From contig CALGIJ010000011.1 of assembly GCA_937915545.1 (NCBI GenBank), positions 62,001-126,000 of the forward strand: a DNA stretch of 64,000 nucleotides, read 5' to 3'. Origin of the DNA: an uncultured Desulfobacterales bacterium. Lineage in GTDB: Bacteria; Desulfobacterota; Desulfobulbia; Desulfobulbales; Desulfocapsaceae. A program made the translations under genes and the position numbers. A model generated the notes under the pieces. That model ran no database searches. It was not told the origin of the DNA and saw nothing but the letters and a program-made list of their open reading frames with translations. Positions 54,551 to 63,227 of this stretch are shown in pieces (the first letter of the stretch is position 1; every line of letters begins with the position of its first letter).

Positions 54551-54830
54551 TTATTGTTTATGTGGCTAAACATCTGATTTATTTCAACATAGACAATCAG
54601 CTGATGTTTAAAATAGTTTGTGATTCTGCTCGGTCGTCGCCGAAGTGTTTTACGAAGGACCGCGTCTTCCGACTGAGATCTTTTTTCGTTCTTGAAGGCA
54701 ACCTGGAATGCATATGGTTCTTCCGATCACCGTTGAGATATTCATCTGGGTTATGCTCGGGACTGCAAGAAGGAAAGTTACCAAAACAATACAGAATATT
54801 TTCAAGGTTAGACACTAAGCTCTTGTCATC
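54551..54830 (-). mobile_element. IS630-family transposase 3' relic (copy B)
   Basis: The leftward translation contains CSPEHNPDEYLNGDRKNH then HSRLPSRTKKDLSRKTRSF, matching the IS630 transposase end, where the Glu of NPDE is the last catalytic acid. A frameshift separates it from NYFKHQLIVYVE. Only the C-terminal part remains. Same orientation as copy A 1.55 kb away. Confidence 0.65.
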
Positions 54831-54861
54831 ACCGCGTACCAAAGCCCTCCCCAAAAGCAAG

Positions 54862-55413
54862 TCAGTCATCGTTGAGTTCACGCGGACCGAAAATACGTGG
54901 CGGCGCGCCAGCGACGACCACCCATGGCGGCACGTCCCTCACTACAGTCGAACGAGCGCCAACCACCGCACCCGCCCCCACCGTGACCCCGGGCCCCACA
55001 AACACATCGGCCGCCACCCAGGCGGCCTCGCCGATACGTATCGGTGCGGTCACCAGAGGGTGAGAACGCCGCGTATAATCATGACTTGCCGTACACAGAT
55101 AGCAGTATTGACTGACCGTTGCACCGGCCCCAAGACGCACCGTATCGACGCAGTAGCAATCGACCTCGTCCCCCAGGCAACTGCCGTCCTCCATAATGAG
55201 GTTCCAGGGAGCCCACACCCGGGCAGACTGGTACACACGCACCCCTGTGCCAATGTTTGCCCCGAAGCAACGCAGTAGAAAACAGCGCCATCTGTGCAGC
55301 GGTCGCGGTGTCGGGCGGAAAAACAGCAGCCAAACAACACTCCACAATCCACGGGCCATCTTATTGACCAGGGTCACTTGTTTTTGGGGGAACATCGATG
55401 ATGAACTGCTCAT
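54862..55413 (-). CDS. WcaF-like acetyltransferase (left-handed beta-helix)
   Basis: A 183-residue putative O-acetyltransferase of the colanic-acid WcaF type. Family phrases are ARGLWSVVWLLFFRPTPRP, FGANIGTGVRVYQSARVWAP, GDEVDCYCVDTV, YCYLCTASHDYT (with the catalytic His) and DVFVGPGVTVGAGAVVGARS of the hexapeptide repeat. It probably acetylates a sugar of the exported polysaccharide. GGGAG lies 9 bases before the ATG at 55413, and the length then equals the family norm. Confidence 0.87.
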   Translation of the reverse strand: MSSSSSMFPQKQVTLVNKMARGLWSVVWLLFFRPTPRPLHRWRCFLLRCFGANIGTGVRVYQSARVWAPWNLIMEDGSCLGDEVDCYCVDTVRLGAGATVSQYCYLCTASHDYTRRSHPLVTAPIRIGEAAWVAADVFVGPGVTVGAGAVVGARSTVVRDVPPWVVVAGAPPRIFGPRELNDD

Positions 55414-55559
55414 GCCTAACATCTCCCGACAAGATGACAACGGAGAAACCATGAGAAAACAGGCAAGGAATTCCTCGACCTCAAGCAACTGATTCTGTGC
55501 AGTCCACTGGACGGACAAGTAGCTCTCCTAAAGAGGGCCCATCGGGCGTCAGTGATCGA

Positions 55560-56738
55560 TTACAAACCTCGCCGCAAGGTCGCAATTTCAGGCGGCACAG
55601 ATTTTTCCCGCAACATCCATTGGTAAACGTCTATGAACTGCGCGGCGACGACAGACCAGGAGTATTTTTCCTCTACCAGCGCGCGGCCACGCTGCCCCAT
55701 ACGACGTAACTCCTCTTTGTCACGGCCAAGAAACTCACCGAGAGCTGATGCGAGGTCACTAGGAGAGGTCGGGATTTCCTTGGCCGCTCCGACCTGAAAT
55801 CCTTCAGGGATATTGCATGCCATCGTCATAGCTACTGGCAACCCATAGGACCATGCCTCAAGGACCGCCATAGGCAAGCCTTCACTGTGGGATGGCAAAA
55901 CGAACGCTTCTGCGTGACGAAAGGCGGCATCCTTTTGTTCACCGTGTAAAGGACCAAGGAAGACAACACAAGAGCCCAGACCAAGTTCATCGGCCATAGC
56001 CTTTAACTCATCATCGTGCCCACCCTGCCCCCAGCCGACGATGGCTAAAACCCACTTCCCGAGCGCATCCTCTTGCAGCATAATCTTCAAAGCGCGAAGG
56101 AGCCCGGCGACATTTTTCTTGGGATGAAGACGGCCAAGAAAGAGGAGTACTTCTGCTTCGGCCGCGAACTTGCCTGCCCAAGGCGGCGCCACAAGATTAC
56201 CTTGATCGGGCAGATCGACACCATTGGAGATGGCAAAGACAGGCCCAGTGAGGCCGAAAGCACGCAAAGCCTTTTCTTCGGCGGCAGTCAGAGCATGCAG
56301 ACAAGTCGCACCTGACAGGTGGCGGTTCTCGAATAGCATTCTCGCCACCAGCTTTTTCATACGAGAGATACCCAAGGCCCAGCCATCCAACATCCCATGG
56401 GGCGAGACGATATACGGGATTCCCGCGGCTCCGCACCTCGCCACAATGGCAGATGTGAACATCCAGATACCGTGGGTATGGATTATATCCGGCCTAAAGT
56501 CACGAAGCGCCTTGCCAAGACTTGGCGAAAAGCCCAGAGCAGGAGGGCCGACTGCGGGAAAGGCTTGAACAGAGGAGCCTCTCCAGGCGATTCTCTCCGT
56601 CAGCCAGAGATCATCGCGCAACCCGAAAACACAAACTGTCGCCCCTCGGGCGAGAAGTGCCGCGGAAAGGCTCTCAACAACAGACACCACCCCACCACCC
56701 CTAGAGGACAGCCAATGTGTGACAAGGGCGATTTTCAT
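55560..56738 (-). CDS. Family 4 glycosyltransferase
   Basis: A 392-residue GT-B enzyme. The N-terminal half starts IALVTHWLSSRGGGVVSVVESL, with DIIHTHGIWMFTS; the C-terminal nucleotide-sugar half has LLFLGRLHPKKNVAGLLRAL and the EX7E-type region FVLPSHSEGLPMAVLEAWSYG. It transfers one sugar from an NDP-sugar to a lipid-linked acceptor. The start overlaps the end of the next gene upstream by 4 bases, so the two glycosyltransferases are coupled. Confidence 0.93.
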   Translation of the reverse strand: MKIALVTHWLSSRGGGVVSVVESLSAALLARGATVCVFGLRDDLWLTERIAWRGSSVQAFPAVGPPALGFSPSLGKALRDFRPDIIHTHGIWMFTSAIVARCGAAGIPYIVSPHGMLDGWALGISRMKKLVARMLFENRHLSGATCLHALTAAEEKALRAFGLTGPVFAISNGVDLPDQGNLVAPPWAGKFAAEAEVLLFLGRLHPKKNVAGLLRALKIMLQEDALGKWVLAIVGWGQGGHDDELKAMADELGLGSCVVFLGPLHGEQKDAAFRHAEAFVLPSHSEGLPMAVLEAWSYGLPVAMTMACNIPEGFQVGAAKEIPTSPSDLASALGEFLGRDKEELRRMGQRGRALVEEKYSWSVVAAQFIDVYQWMLREKSVPPEIATLRRGL

Positions 56739-57925
56739 CTCGAGGCTAAGGCTCGCAGAAGCATACGGTCAAAAATCCCGGCGCGTCGTTTTGGCCTCGA
56801 TACGGCAGCTTTCGCCGCAGCCTCAAACCCGGTCGCAAAACGTTCCAACCCCCAGTCGGCAATGATTTTTCGACTTGCTTTCCCCATGGCGGAACGATCG
56901 CAGCCCGGTGAGAAGATCCTCTCTATTGCATTTGCGATCGCCTGCACGTCATAAGGATCAAACGTAAAACCATTGTCTCCTTCTCTGACAAGGTCAACCG
57001 AACTCCCGCACCTCTGCGAAACAAGTACCGGTAACCCTGCGGCCATCGCCTCGTTCACTACCAAACCCCACTGCTCGGTAGTGCTTGGGAGAATCAATGC
57101 CTCGGCAAGGCCATAAAAGGCCGGCATGTCATCATAGGACTTGGCCCCTTTGAGATGAACGCGCCCCGACAGATGCAAGGTCTCGACAAGGGAAAGAAGT
57201 TCTGCCTCCAGGGGGCCGGGACCAACGATAACTAAATGCAGGTCGGGCGCGGTGGCTCGATCGATAACGAGGCGAAATGCTTGAATGAGACGGGAAAGGT
57301 TTTTTTTCTCCACAAGTCTCGCGCAACAGAGCAAGTATTGTTGTGGCAGGTGGTGCTTTTCGCGCAACGCAGATGCAAGATGCCGTGCGGCATCTGCATT
57401 AACGGCAAAATGGTCGTTGTCGACCACATCGTATCCGCTGAAAATCATTTCTTCGGGCATGCCCAGTTCTTTGACGTATTCCGCCTGAGGGGTTCCGCCC
57501 ACCAACGCCGCAGCAGCAAGGCTAACTATTCTCTTTTTTAGCTTTTCTTCATGCCAGCGCCTTGGGCTGTCTATCCTATTAGACTCAGTCATGATTACCG
57601 CGGGTACCGCATGTATACCGCACCATTGCAGGGCAGCCAAAGCTTCCACCATAGACCACCCGGGAACAAAGACAACTCCGGGACGAAGTTGTGTGAGTAT
57701 TTTTTCGAGAGGTGAAAAAATTTTCTTCCATGTAACCGGGCGATCAAGCCCAACTGCATGGTAGTTGATTGCCGAGAGTTCTTTTTGGCATGCCCGGAAC
57801 TGGATGTAGCTAGATTCACTTAGAACTTCAACGGTGTCAAGACGAAGAGAAGACAAATCGCTCAAAGAACGAGAGCGAGCCGCATGGTAGTTCCCAATAT
57901 CGGTCCAAATTAAGACAGCTTTCAT
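56735..57925 (-). CDS. Family 4 glycosyltransferase
   Basis: A 396-residue GT-B enzyme: PGVVFVPGWSMVEALAALQW in the acceptor half, then LLCCARLVEKKNLSRLIQAF and LILPSTTEQWGLVVNEAMAAG (EX7E region) in the donor half. It ends with a basic helix. ATG at 57925 is chosen because it begins the typical KAVLIW strand; a longer frame to 57949 exists. Overlaps the following gene by 4 bases. The donor sugar is unknown. Confidence 0.92.
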   Translation of the reverse strand: MKAVLIWTDIGNYHAARSRSLSDLSSLRLDTVEVLSESSYIQFRACQKELSAINYHAVGLDRPVTWKKIFSPLEKILTQLRPGVVFVPGWSMVEALAALQWCGIHAVPAVIMTESNRIDSPRRWHEEKLKKRIVSLAAAALVGGTPQAEYVKELGMPEEMIFSGYDVVDNDHFAVNADAARHLASALREKHHLPQQYLLCCARLVEKKNLSRLIQAFRLVIDRATAPDLHLVIVGPGPLEAELLSLVETLHLSGRVHLKGAKSYDDMPAFYGLAEALILPSTTEQWGLVVNEAMAAGLPVLVSQRCGSSVDLVREGDNGFTFDPYDVQAIANAIERIFSPGCDRSAMGKASRKIIADWGLERFATGFEAAAKAAVSRPKRRAGIFDRMLLRALASR

Positions 57926-58049
57926 AGCGACCAACAATTCTTGCAACAAACTATCCGTCTCATTATCACTATTTCCTATGCGAAAACAAAATCAGTGCCG
58001 CTCTGAGAACATCAGGCTCTTAGGACGAATAATGTTACCCAGGTTAAAC

Positions 58050-59168
58050 TCAAAACAAACCTAAGAAATTGCTCCTAATATAGTTCTCACTCAGTTTCTG
58101 TTCTATACGTTCTGCGATGATATGTGGATCGCTAAACTCACAGACTATTCGGCGCGCAACAATTCCTCTCGACTTTCCTTCTGAACCTAAAGCTTCCAAC
58201 ACATTATAGCAGAGTAATTCTTCATCATGCTTATCCATAAACCATCCATTGCGTTCATCTAGGATCTCACGCAGTCCACCGTGAAGTAAAGAAGCTACGA
58301 CAGGAATGCCGTGTGCCATCGCCTCTATGGGGGTGGTTGGAAAGCAATCCCAATCAGAATTAAATAGGAGTACATCAATGGCCGCATAAAATGGATCCAG
58401 ATCGCTAAGCCAGCCAGTAAAATGAGTGACAGAGTAAAGGCCCAAATCAGCGGCTAACGCCTCTAAGTCCCCTCGCTCCTCTCCATCACCCGCTATAAGA
58501 AAATGAATATTAGGATGAAACTGATGAATTTTTGCTGCAACTCGCAAAAATACGTCAAAACGTTTATTATCAATAAGGCGCCCCGCATTGCCAATAATGG
58601 GAGCGTCATGGGGAATTCCATATTGAACCCGGAGGGTATTTGACTGAAGTTTTGACGGTAATGGAGGTATCTCGATAGGGTTGCGAACGGTCTCAGCGAT
58701 TGCCGCAATTGATGGACAAATAACTTCGGCCTCACGTCGAACATAGTCTGAAGGAAACGTTATGGTTTGAAACACCTGGACTGCCAGCTGATAAATGAGC
58801 CACCACCGCCATGACGGCATGACGCCTTGATGATAATAATGGACGGCGAAAAGCTTTCGCTTGGGTCCTACCCCAAATAACGCCATTGTTGCCGGCAAGT
58901 TATGACCTGTGAGGATTAGCGCCTCCGCATCACTATTAGCAACCATGCGGCGAACTTGCAGTGCTGTTCTCGCCCACCCATCATGCGCATAATCAAGACC
59001 GCAAGCCTGTATCCCTGATTGTGAGAGCAGCGGCCCCAGCCCAGCGATCGGGTTAAGCGAAATGAGTTGTAAGCTATGGCCGCGTATCTGAAGAGCCTTC
59101 ATCAGGCGCAATGAAGACTGCTCCATGCCACCTAAGTTGGCGCATTGAATGATGTTAAGAATGTTCAT
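58050..59168 (-). CDS. Family 4 glycosyltransferase
   Basis: A 372-residue GT-B enzyme: NIIQCANLGGMEQSSLRLMK start, APIIGNAGRLIDNKRFDVFLR in the donor domain and LLFNSDWDCFPTTPIEAMAHG as the EX7E-like region, with the first Glu replaced by Asp/Cys (DWDCFPTTPIE). The gene is AT-richer than those on either side of the locus. About 145 bp separate it from the polymerase gene upstream; a short AT-rich gap with no signal I can name. Confidence 0.9.
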   Translation of the reverse strand: MNILNIIQCANLGGMEQSSLRLMKALQIRGHSLQLISLNPIAGLGPLLSQSGIQACGLDYAHDGWARTALQVRRMVANSDAEALILTGHNLPATMALFGVGPKRKLFAVHYYHQGVMPSWRWWLIYQLAVQVFQTITFPSDYVRREAEVICPSIAAIAETVRNPIEIPPLPSKLQSNTLRVQYGIPHDAPIIGNAGRLIDNKRFDVFLRVAAKIHQFHPNIHFLIAGDGEERGDLEALAADLGLYSVTHFTGWLSDLDPFYAAIDVLLFNSDWDCFPTTPIEAMAHGIPVVASLLHGGLREILDERNGWFMDKHDEELLCYNVLEALGSEGKSRGIVARRIVCEFSDPHIIAERIEQKLSENYIRSNFLGLF

Positions 59169-59313
59169 ATTTCAAAGACTTTTTTTAAGTATTCTCATCA
59201 ATAAACCATATCTCCTTCCTGTCATTCCTTTAATACGACTATATCAGAAGAAAAACTTAACAACTCAGGGCCACAATATCCCAAACAATGCCCACCCAAT
59301 TTCGTTAGCCTGC

Positions 59314-60597
59314 TTAGCGCAAGAGCTTCTTATTCGTCGTGTGTCGGCAGGGGAGAACAGATTTCTTTGCATACCAGAGAGCCGGCAACAAGAGGAAAAT
59401 AATTTTCGGAAATATCATGTAAAACCTGTCCGTTGTATGAGTGATAGCCTCTAACGCTCCCACAAAGCACGCAGCCAGGAGAATCAAAGCAATTTGATGC
59501 CCTCGAGTCGCAGCATGCCATAGCCTAGCCATAATGTAGGCAATAAAGAAAAATTTTAGCGCACCAAAATACCAGAAAGACTTAAAGGCATCTGACATGC
59601 CAGTATGCGTCGTCCCAATATGGGGGAAATGGCGGTATACCTGACGAGCGGAGTCAACGAGATCAACCTGAAGTTCTGTTTTAATATCTCTCCCTATAAA
59701 TTGACCTGGAATGTATGCATGAACGAGACCATTCCAATGACTAAGACCAAAATCGAAGGAAGCCAAGATGTCCGCCCCTCCTATGTCAAGCGTAGCATTC
59801 AATAATTCAAGGCCACCTTCGGTGAAAATTGCTCGAAAGTTTTCGACATAATCAACAGTCAACGAATCTTTGAGACCCGCGCCATCATCACCCATGACAA
59901 CACGGCGATAATCGCCAATGCTGTTTACCCAGAGAGTGCCAGCTACTAAGACAGTTGCAACTATCAACCGAGAGGGGGGGGTCCTATAACGAAACCACAG
60001 CACAAGGCCAACTATGATCGCCAATTCAACTGCAGGATTTCGACGCCCCCACATTACAATTCTATCGATATACATCACGAGGCTCATGAGAATAAGCCCT
60101 GCTGCCCAACGACTAGGTCGCTGAAAGTACGCAATCAGAGCCAAAATCATCCCATATGTGAGCATAGTTGAGAAAAATACGTATATAGTGATCGGACCAG
60201 TCCATTGCCCTCCATATTCAATTGTAGCTTCTTCCGCAAGCAAGCTTACTTGATAATAAAAATACACCCCTATCAAAGAAAGAATTGTTGCAGCTATCAA
60301 AAGCTTTCTATGATTAAATCTCCAGTTGAATGCCTTCAGTGGTACCCTGCCAACCCTGTCACCAAAGTAAATGGCGACAACACACAACAAGGTCATAAAT
60401 ATGGTTTTATCTAGCGCCCCAGAAGGAATCCGCGAATTATGACTAAGTCCTATAAGTTGAGGCAAGACCCACCCAGCAAATACAGCCGATGCTGTAAATG
60501 GATACTGAAGCATGTACTGTGGCTTCCGAAACCCTGAAATCAAAATCCACCCACATGCTGCACCAACAAGAATAAGAAGCAACGTTGTAAGTTCCAT
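59314..60597 (-). CDS. wzy-like: O-antigen-polymerase-type membrane protein (Wzy-like)
   Basis: A 427-residue protein with about ten to twelve hydrophobic segments and one large periplasmic loop (about 215-325) containing HAYIPGQFIGRDIKTE and RHFPHIGTTHTGMSDAF, a layout typical of Wzy polymerases. It should join repeat units on the periplasmic face after flipping. ATG at 60597 begins a hydrophobic segment; the longer frame to 60627 lacks support. Low GC suggests transfer. A second candidate polymerase/ligase is at 40137. Confidence 0.82.
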   Translation of the reverse strand: MELTTLLLILVGAACGWILISGFRKPQYMLQYPFTASAVFAGWVLPQLIGLSHNSRIPSGALDKTIFMTLLCVVAIYFGDRVGRVPLKAFNWRFNHRKLLIAATILSLIGVYFYYQVSLLAEEATIEYGGQWTGPITIYVFFSTMLTYGMILALIAYFQRPSRWAAGLILMSLVMYIDRIVMWGRRNPAVELAIIVGLVLWFRYRTPPSRLIVATVLVAGTLWVNSIGDYRRVVMGDDGAGLKDSLTVDYVENFRAIFTEGGLELLNATLDIGGADILASFDFGLSHWNGLVHAYIPGQFIGRDIKTELQVDLVDSARQVYRHFPHIGTTHTGMSDAFKSFWYFGALKFFFIAYIMARLWHAATRGHQIALILLAACFVGALEAITHTTDRFYMIFPKIIFLLLPALWYAKKSVLPCRHTTNKKLLR

Positions 60598-60636
60598 TCG
60601 CTTTCCGTTGCAGAAGGAGCTTTTCACTCAAACACG

Positions 60637-61923
60637 TTAAGCCCGCAAAGGAGCAATCGCCTTCAAGAGTCGGTTACGATAACCTTCAACACTAATAAGT
60701 GTAATCCGCTTTGAGATTTCATCGCAATATCGGTGAAGAACTTCAGGATTGTCAACCAACATCTGCAAAGCTTCGACAACCGCTGACACTGAAAACATCG
60801 GTACAATAATACCAGTAACACCGTTCTCAACGATTGACCCGGTGTTTGGTGTGCAGATTACCGGACATCCTGCCATCATGGCTTCATAGGTGACGGTAGC
60901 CGATCCTTCACATAAAGAAGGCAAAAGAAAAACATCAGCCCAAGCATAATGCTCGAATATTTGTGTCCTGGGCACGACCCCAGCGAGAACGACATTTTCC
61001 GGTTTTTCCCGAAGAACACTCATAGGAGCGTTAAAGCCACCTACCATCCGAAATGTTGCTTGTCTCCCCAGCAATTTCGCCGCAGCCCAGACAATTGGAC
61101 TGCCTTTTCGCAGGCCAATTTCAGCAACAGTCAATACCTTTAATGGCTTTGCAATGGAAGGTCTTCGATGAACGTAAAAGTGATTGTCAACTCCATAGGG
61201 AACAACTCGGCACTTATCTGCCGGTCCATTCCTCTGAACGATTCCATCACGAACAAATTTCGACCCGCAAAGAATGAGATCCGCATGTTGCCACTCCTCT
61301 TCCTCTCGGTCCACAAATTCATTTACGGCAGGCACCCCAATAGACTTCCAACCCCAATTTTCATAGAGAAATGATGCCTTTTTCAAAATCTCCAACTCTA
61401 TGGCTCGTGGGGCAATCGTCTGCTCCATGACCGTTATCATTCCATTTTTTTTCGCCGCATGCATTAGCTCGAGACCAGCACTATTAAACGTATAGGTTCC
61501 TGCCGCTCCTCCAAATCCTTTCTTCACAATAGCTTGACAAAACTTCTTCCCGAAAGCGATATGTGCTTTGGTTGCCTGTTCTTCATTCTTCGCTCGCGTC
61601 CGAGCCCTTTGATATGCCCATCCCATTGACGTCAGGGCATGAATTTTTTCTACCGGAACACCAACAGGATCACGGCTAAGCAACCGCCTTAGACCTTGAG
61701 GTTGGAACCTTTTAGGAAAGTTTCGAAAGAGACGAGGCCAACCTTTGACAGCACAGATATCCGTAAAAAATGATTCTAGCAAACCAGCAGTTTCTAATAT
61801 TCGTGGCACAGCATAATGCATTCTCGCCCCTAATTGAGCGACTAAGTAAGTCTTTCTTGACCTAAACAAACAATCCATTGTGGGTTCTGCAGTATTCTCA
61901 ACAGAGCTAAACGTAGTGTTCAT
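60637..61923 (-). CDS. Family 4 glycosyltransferase
   Basis: A 428-residue GT-B enzyme: KTYLVAQLGARMHYAVPRIL in the acceptor half, then VLTVAEIGLRKGSPIVWAAA in the donor half, and VFLLPSLCEGSATVTYEAMMAG as the EX7E region. N-terminal about 25 residues are extra. ATG at 61923 overlaps the flippase stop by 4 bases, so translation is coupled to flipping machinery. AT-rich relative to the flippase. Confidence 0.92.
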   Translation of the reverse strand: MNTTFSSVENTAEPTMDCLFRSRKTYLVAQLGARMHYAVPRILETAGLLESFFTDICAVKGWPRLFRNFPKRFQPQGLRRLLSRDPVGVPVEKIHALTSMGWAYQRARTRAKNEEQATKAHIAFGKKFCQAIVKKGFGGAAGTYTFNSAGLELMHAAKKNGMITVMEQTIAPRAIELEILKKASFLYENWGWKSIGVPAVNEFVDREEEEWQHADLILCGSKFVRDGIVQRNGPADKCRVVPYGVDNHFYVHRRPSIAKPLKVLTVAEIGLRKGSPIVWAAAKLLGRQATFRMVGGFNAPMSVLREKPENVVLAGVVPRTQIFEHYAWADVFLLPSLCEGSATVTYEAMMAGCPVICTPNTGSIVENGVTGIIVPMFSVSAVVEALQMLVDNPEVLHRYCDEISKRITLISVEGYRNRLLKAIAPLRA

Positions 61924-63227
61924 TTGAGTGAGGTCCCAAATCTACGTTTCAAGAAGCTCATTAACGAATCCAAGTCGGCTGTCATGGGAAATAATTCCCT
62001 GCAACTGGCATCTTGATAGCACCTCAAACACACTAGCACCAACCCTGAAAAACATACCACTTCACCCGCCAGGTACCCAACAGCTATCCCCCTGCCGCCC
62101 CACCGCGAAGCGAGCACCACTCCCAGCCCGCCCATCACCGTCAGGCCGACGCTTTTAGAGAGGGCGCCGGCCACCGGTCGCCCTTGGCCCCTGAGCGATT
62201 GATTGACCACCTCACTTAAGCCGGCAAGCACCATGCCTGGCAAAAGAATCAGCGCCACCGGTGTTGCCGCCGCAAACTCCGCACCAAAAACCAGAGGCAA
62301 GAGATAAGGCAGGAGCATGGCCAGTGCCGCCGCCCCCAGCAGGGTCAGCATCGCCCCGCGCCGCAACACACAGGCAAGGGCGGGAAAACCGTATCCCTGT
62401 TGTGCCTGAGATGCCGAGGAAAACTGCACCACGCCTAGAGAGCTGTTCAAGACATTGATACTGCCTGCGGCTGCAAAGGCTGCCACGTACAACCCTATCT
62501 CCTCGGACGGCAAGAGCCAGACAATGAGTGCCTTATCAGTCTGCGCGTAGAGTAGCGCGATTACCGACGCCGCGACAAACGGCAGACTCGACCTCAGCAC
62601 TTGCCGTGCCGAGGGGCGATCTCCACCTGCAAAGAGTTCTCGCAACCTTCCCGAAACTCTTAGAAGCACGACGCCCCCATTGGCCACCAGCAGTGCAATT
62701 ATCGCCCAGAGCACCTTGTCCTCGGCATAGAGCCAGCAGAGCACCAGTCCGGCGAAATAGATGGGGTATAGCAGCGCCCGAGTCGTGTTGAACCACAGAA
62801 AATTTCCGCTGCCATGATCGATCCCCTGAAGATTCAAGGCAAGATGATTGAGGGGAATGAACAGCAGGAACATATAACAGGCAAAGAGCAGGTGTCCCTT
62901 GTCGGCGGGCAGCAGATAGGGCAAGAGCAGGCCGCAGACTATGGCAGAGACAGCACCAGTCAGTAGGCCAGCGGCCACCGCCAGGCGGGCCAGCCCGTCC
63001 CGCTTGCGCTGTTCTCCGGCAGACCGGGCGATGGCCATATCCACCCCGAGAAGGCCGAGTGCGGCAAAAACACTGGGCCAGAGAATCACCGTGGCGAATT
63101 CTCCCCTGCCTGCGGGACCAAGCAGTCTGGCCAGCAGCACCCCTTGCAGGATGGTGCAGCCCTGAATAAAGAGACCGGTGGCAAAAGTTCCGAGATACAC
63201 CTTGGAGGAGGCAGTTCTATTCGGCAT
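61920..63227 (-). CDS. wzx-like: Oligosaccharide flippase (Wzx-like, MATE/MOP superfamily)
   Basis: Moves lipid-linked repeat units across the inner membrane. The 435-residue protein has about twelve membrane segments: a start TGLFIQGCTILQGVLLARLLGPAGRGEFA typical of Wzx/RfbX proteins, and conserved PLNHLALNLQGIDHG and YAQTDKALIVWLLPSEEIGLY regions. It is GC-rich, like the backbone. It overlaps the beta-CASP gene at its start (63217-63227) and the glycosyltransferase at its end, so it belongs to the long leftward operon. Confidence 0.9.
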   Translation of the reverse strand: MPNRTASSKVYLGTFATGLFIQGCTILQGVLLARLLGPAGRGEFATVILWPSVFAALGLLGVDMAIARSAGEQRKRDGLARLAVAAGLLTGAVSAIVCGLLLPYLLPADKGHLLFACYMFLLFIPLNHLALNLQGIDHGSGNFLWFNTTRALLYPIYFAGLVLCWLYAEDKVLWAIIALLVANGGVVLLRVSGRLRELFAGGDRPSARQVLRSSLPFVAASVIALLYAQTDKALIVWLLPSEEIGLYVAAFAAAGSINVLNSSLGVVQFSSASQAQQGYGFPALACVLRRGAMLTLLGAAALAMLLPYLLPLVFGAEFAAATPVALILLPGMVLAGLSEVVNQSLRGQGRPVAGALSKSVGLTVMGGLGVVLASRWGGRGIAVGYLAGEVVCFSGLVLVCLRCYQDASCRELFPMTADLDSLMSFLKRRFGTSLK

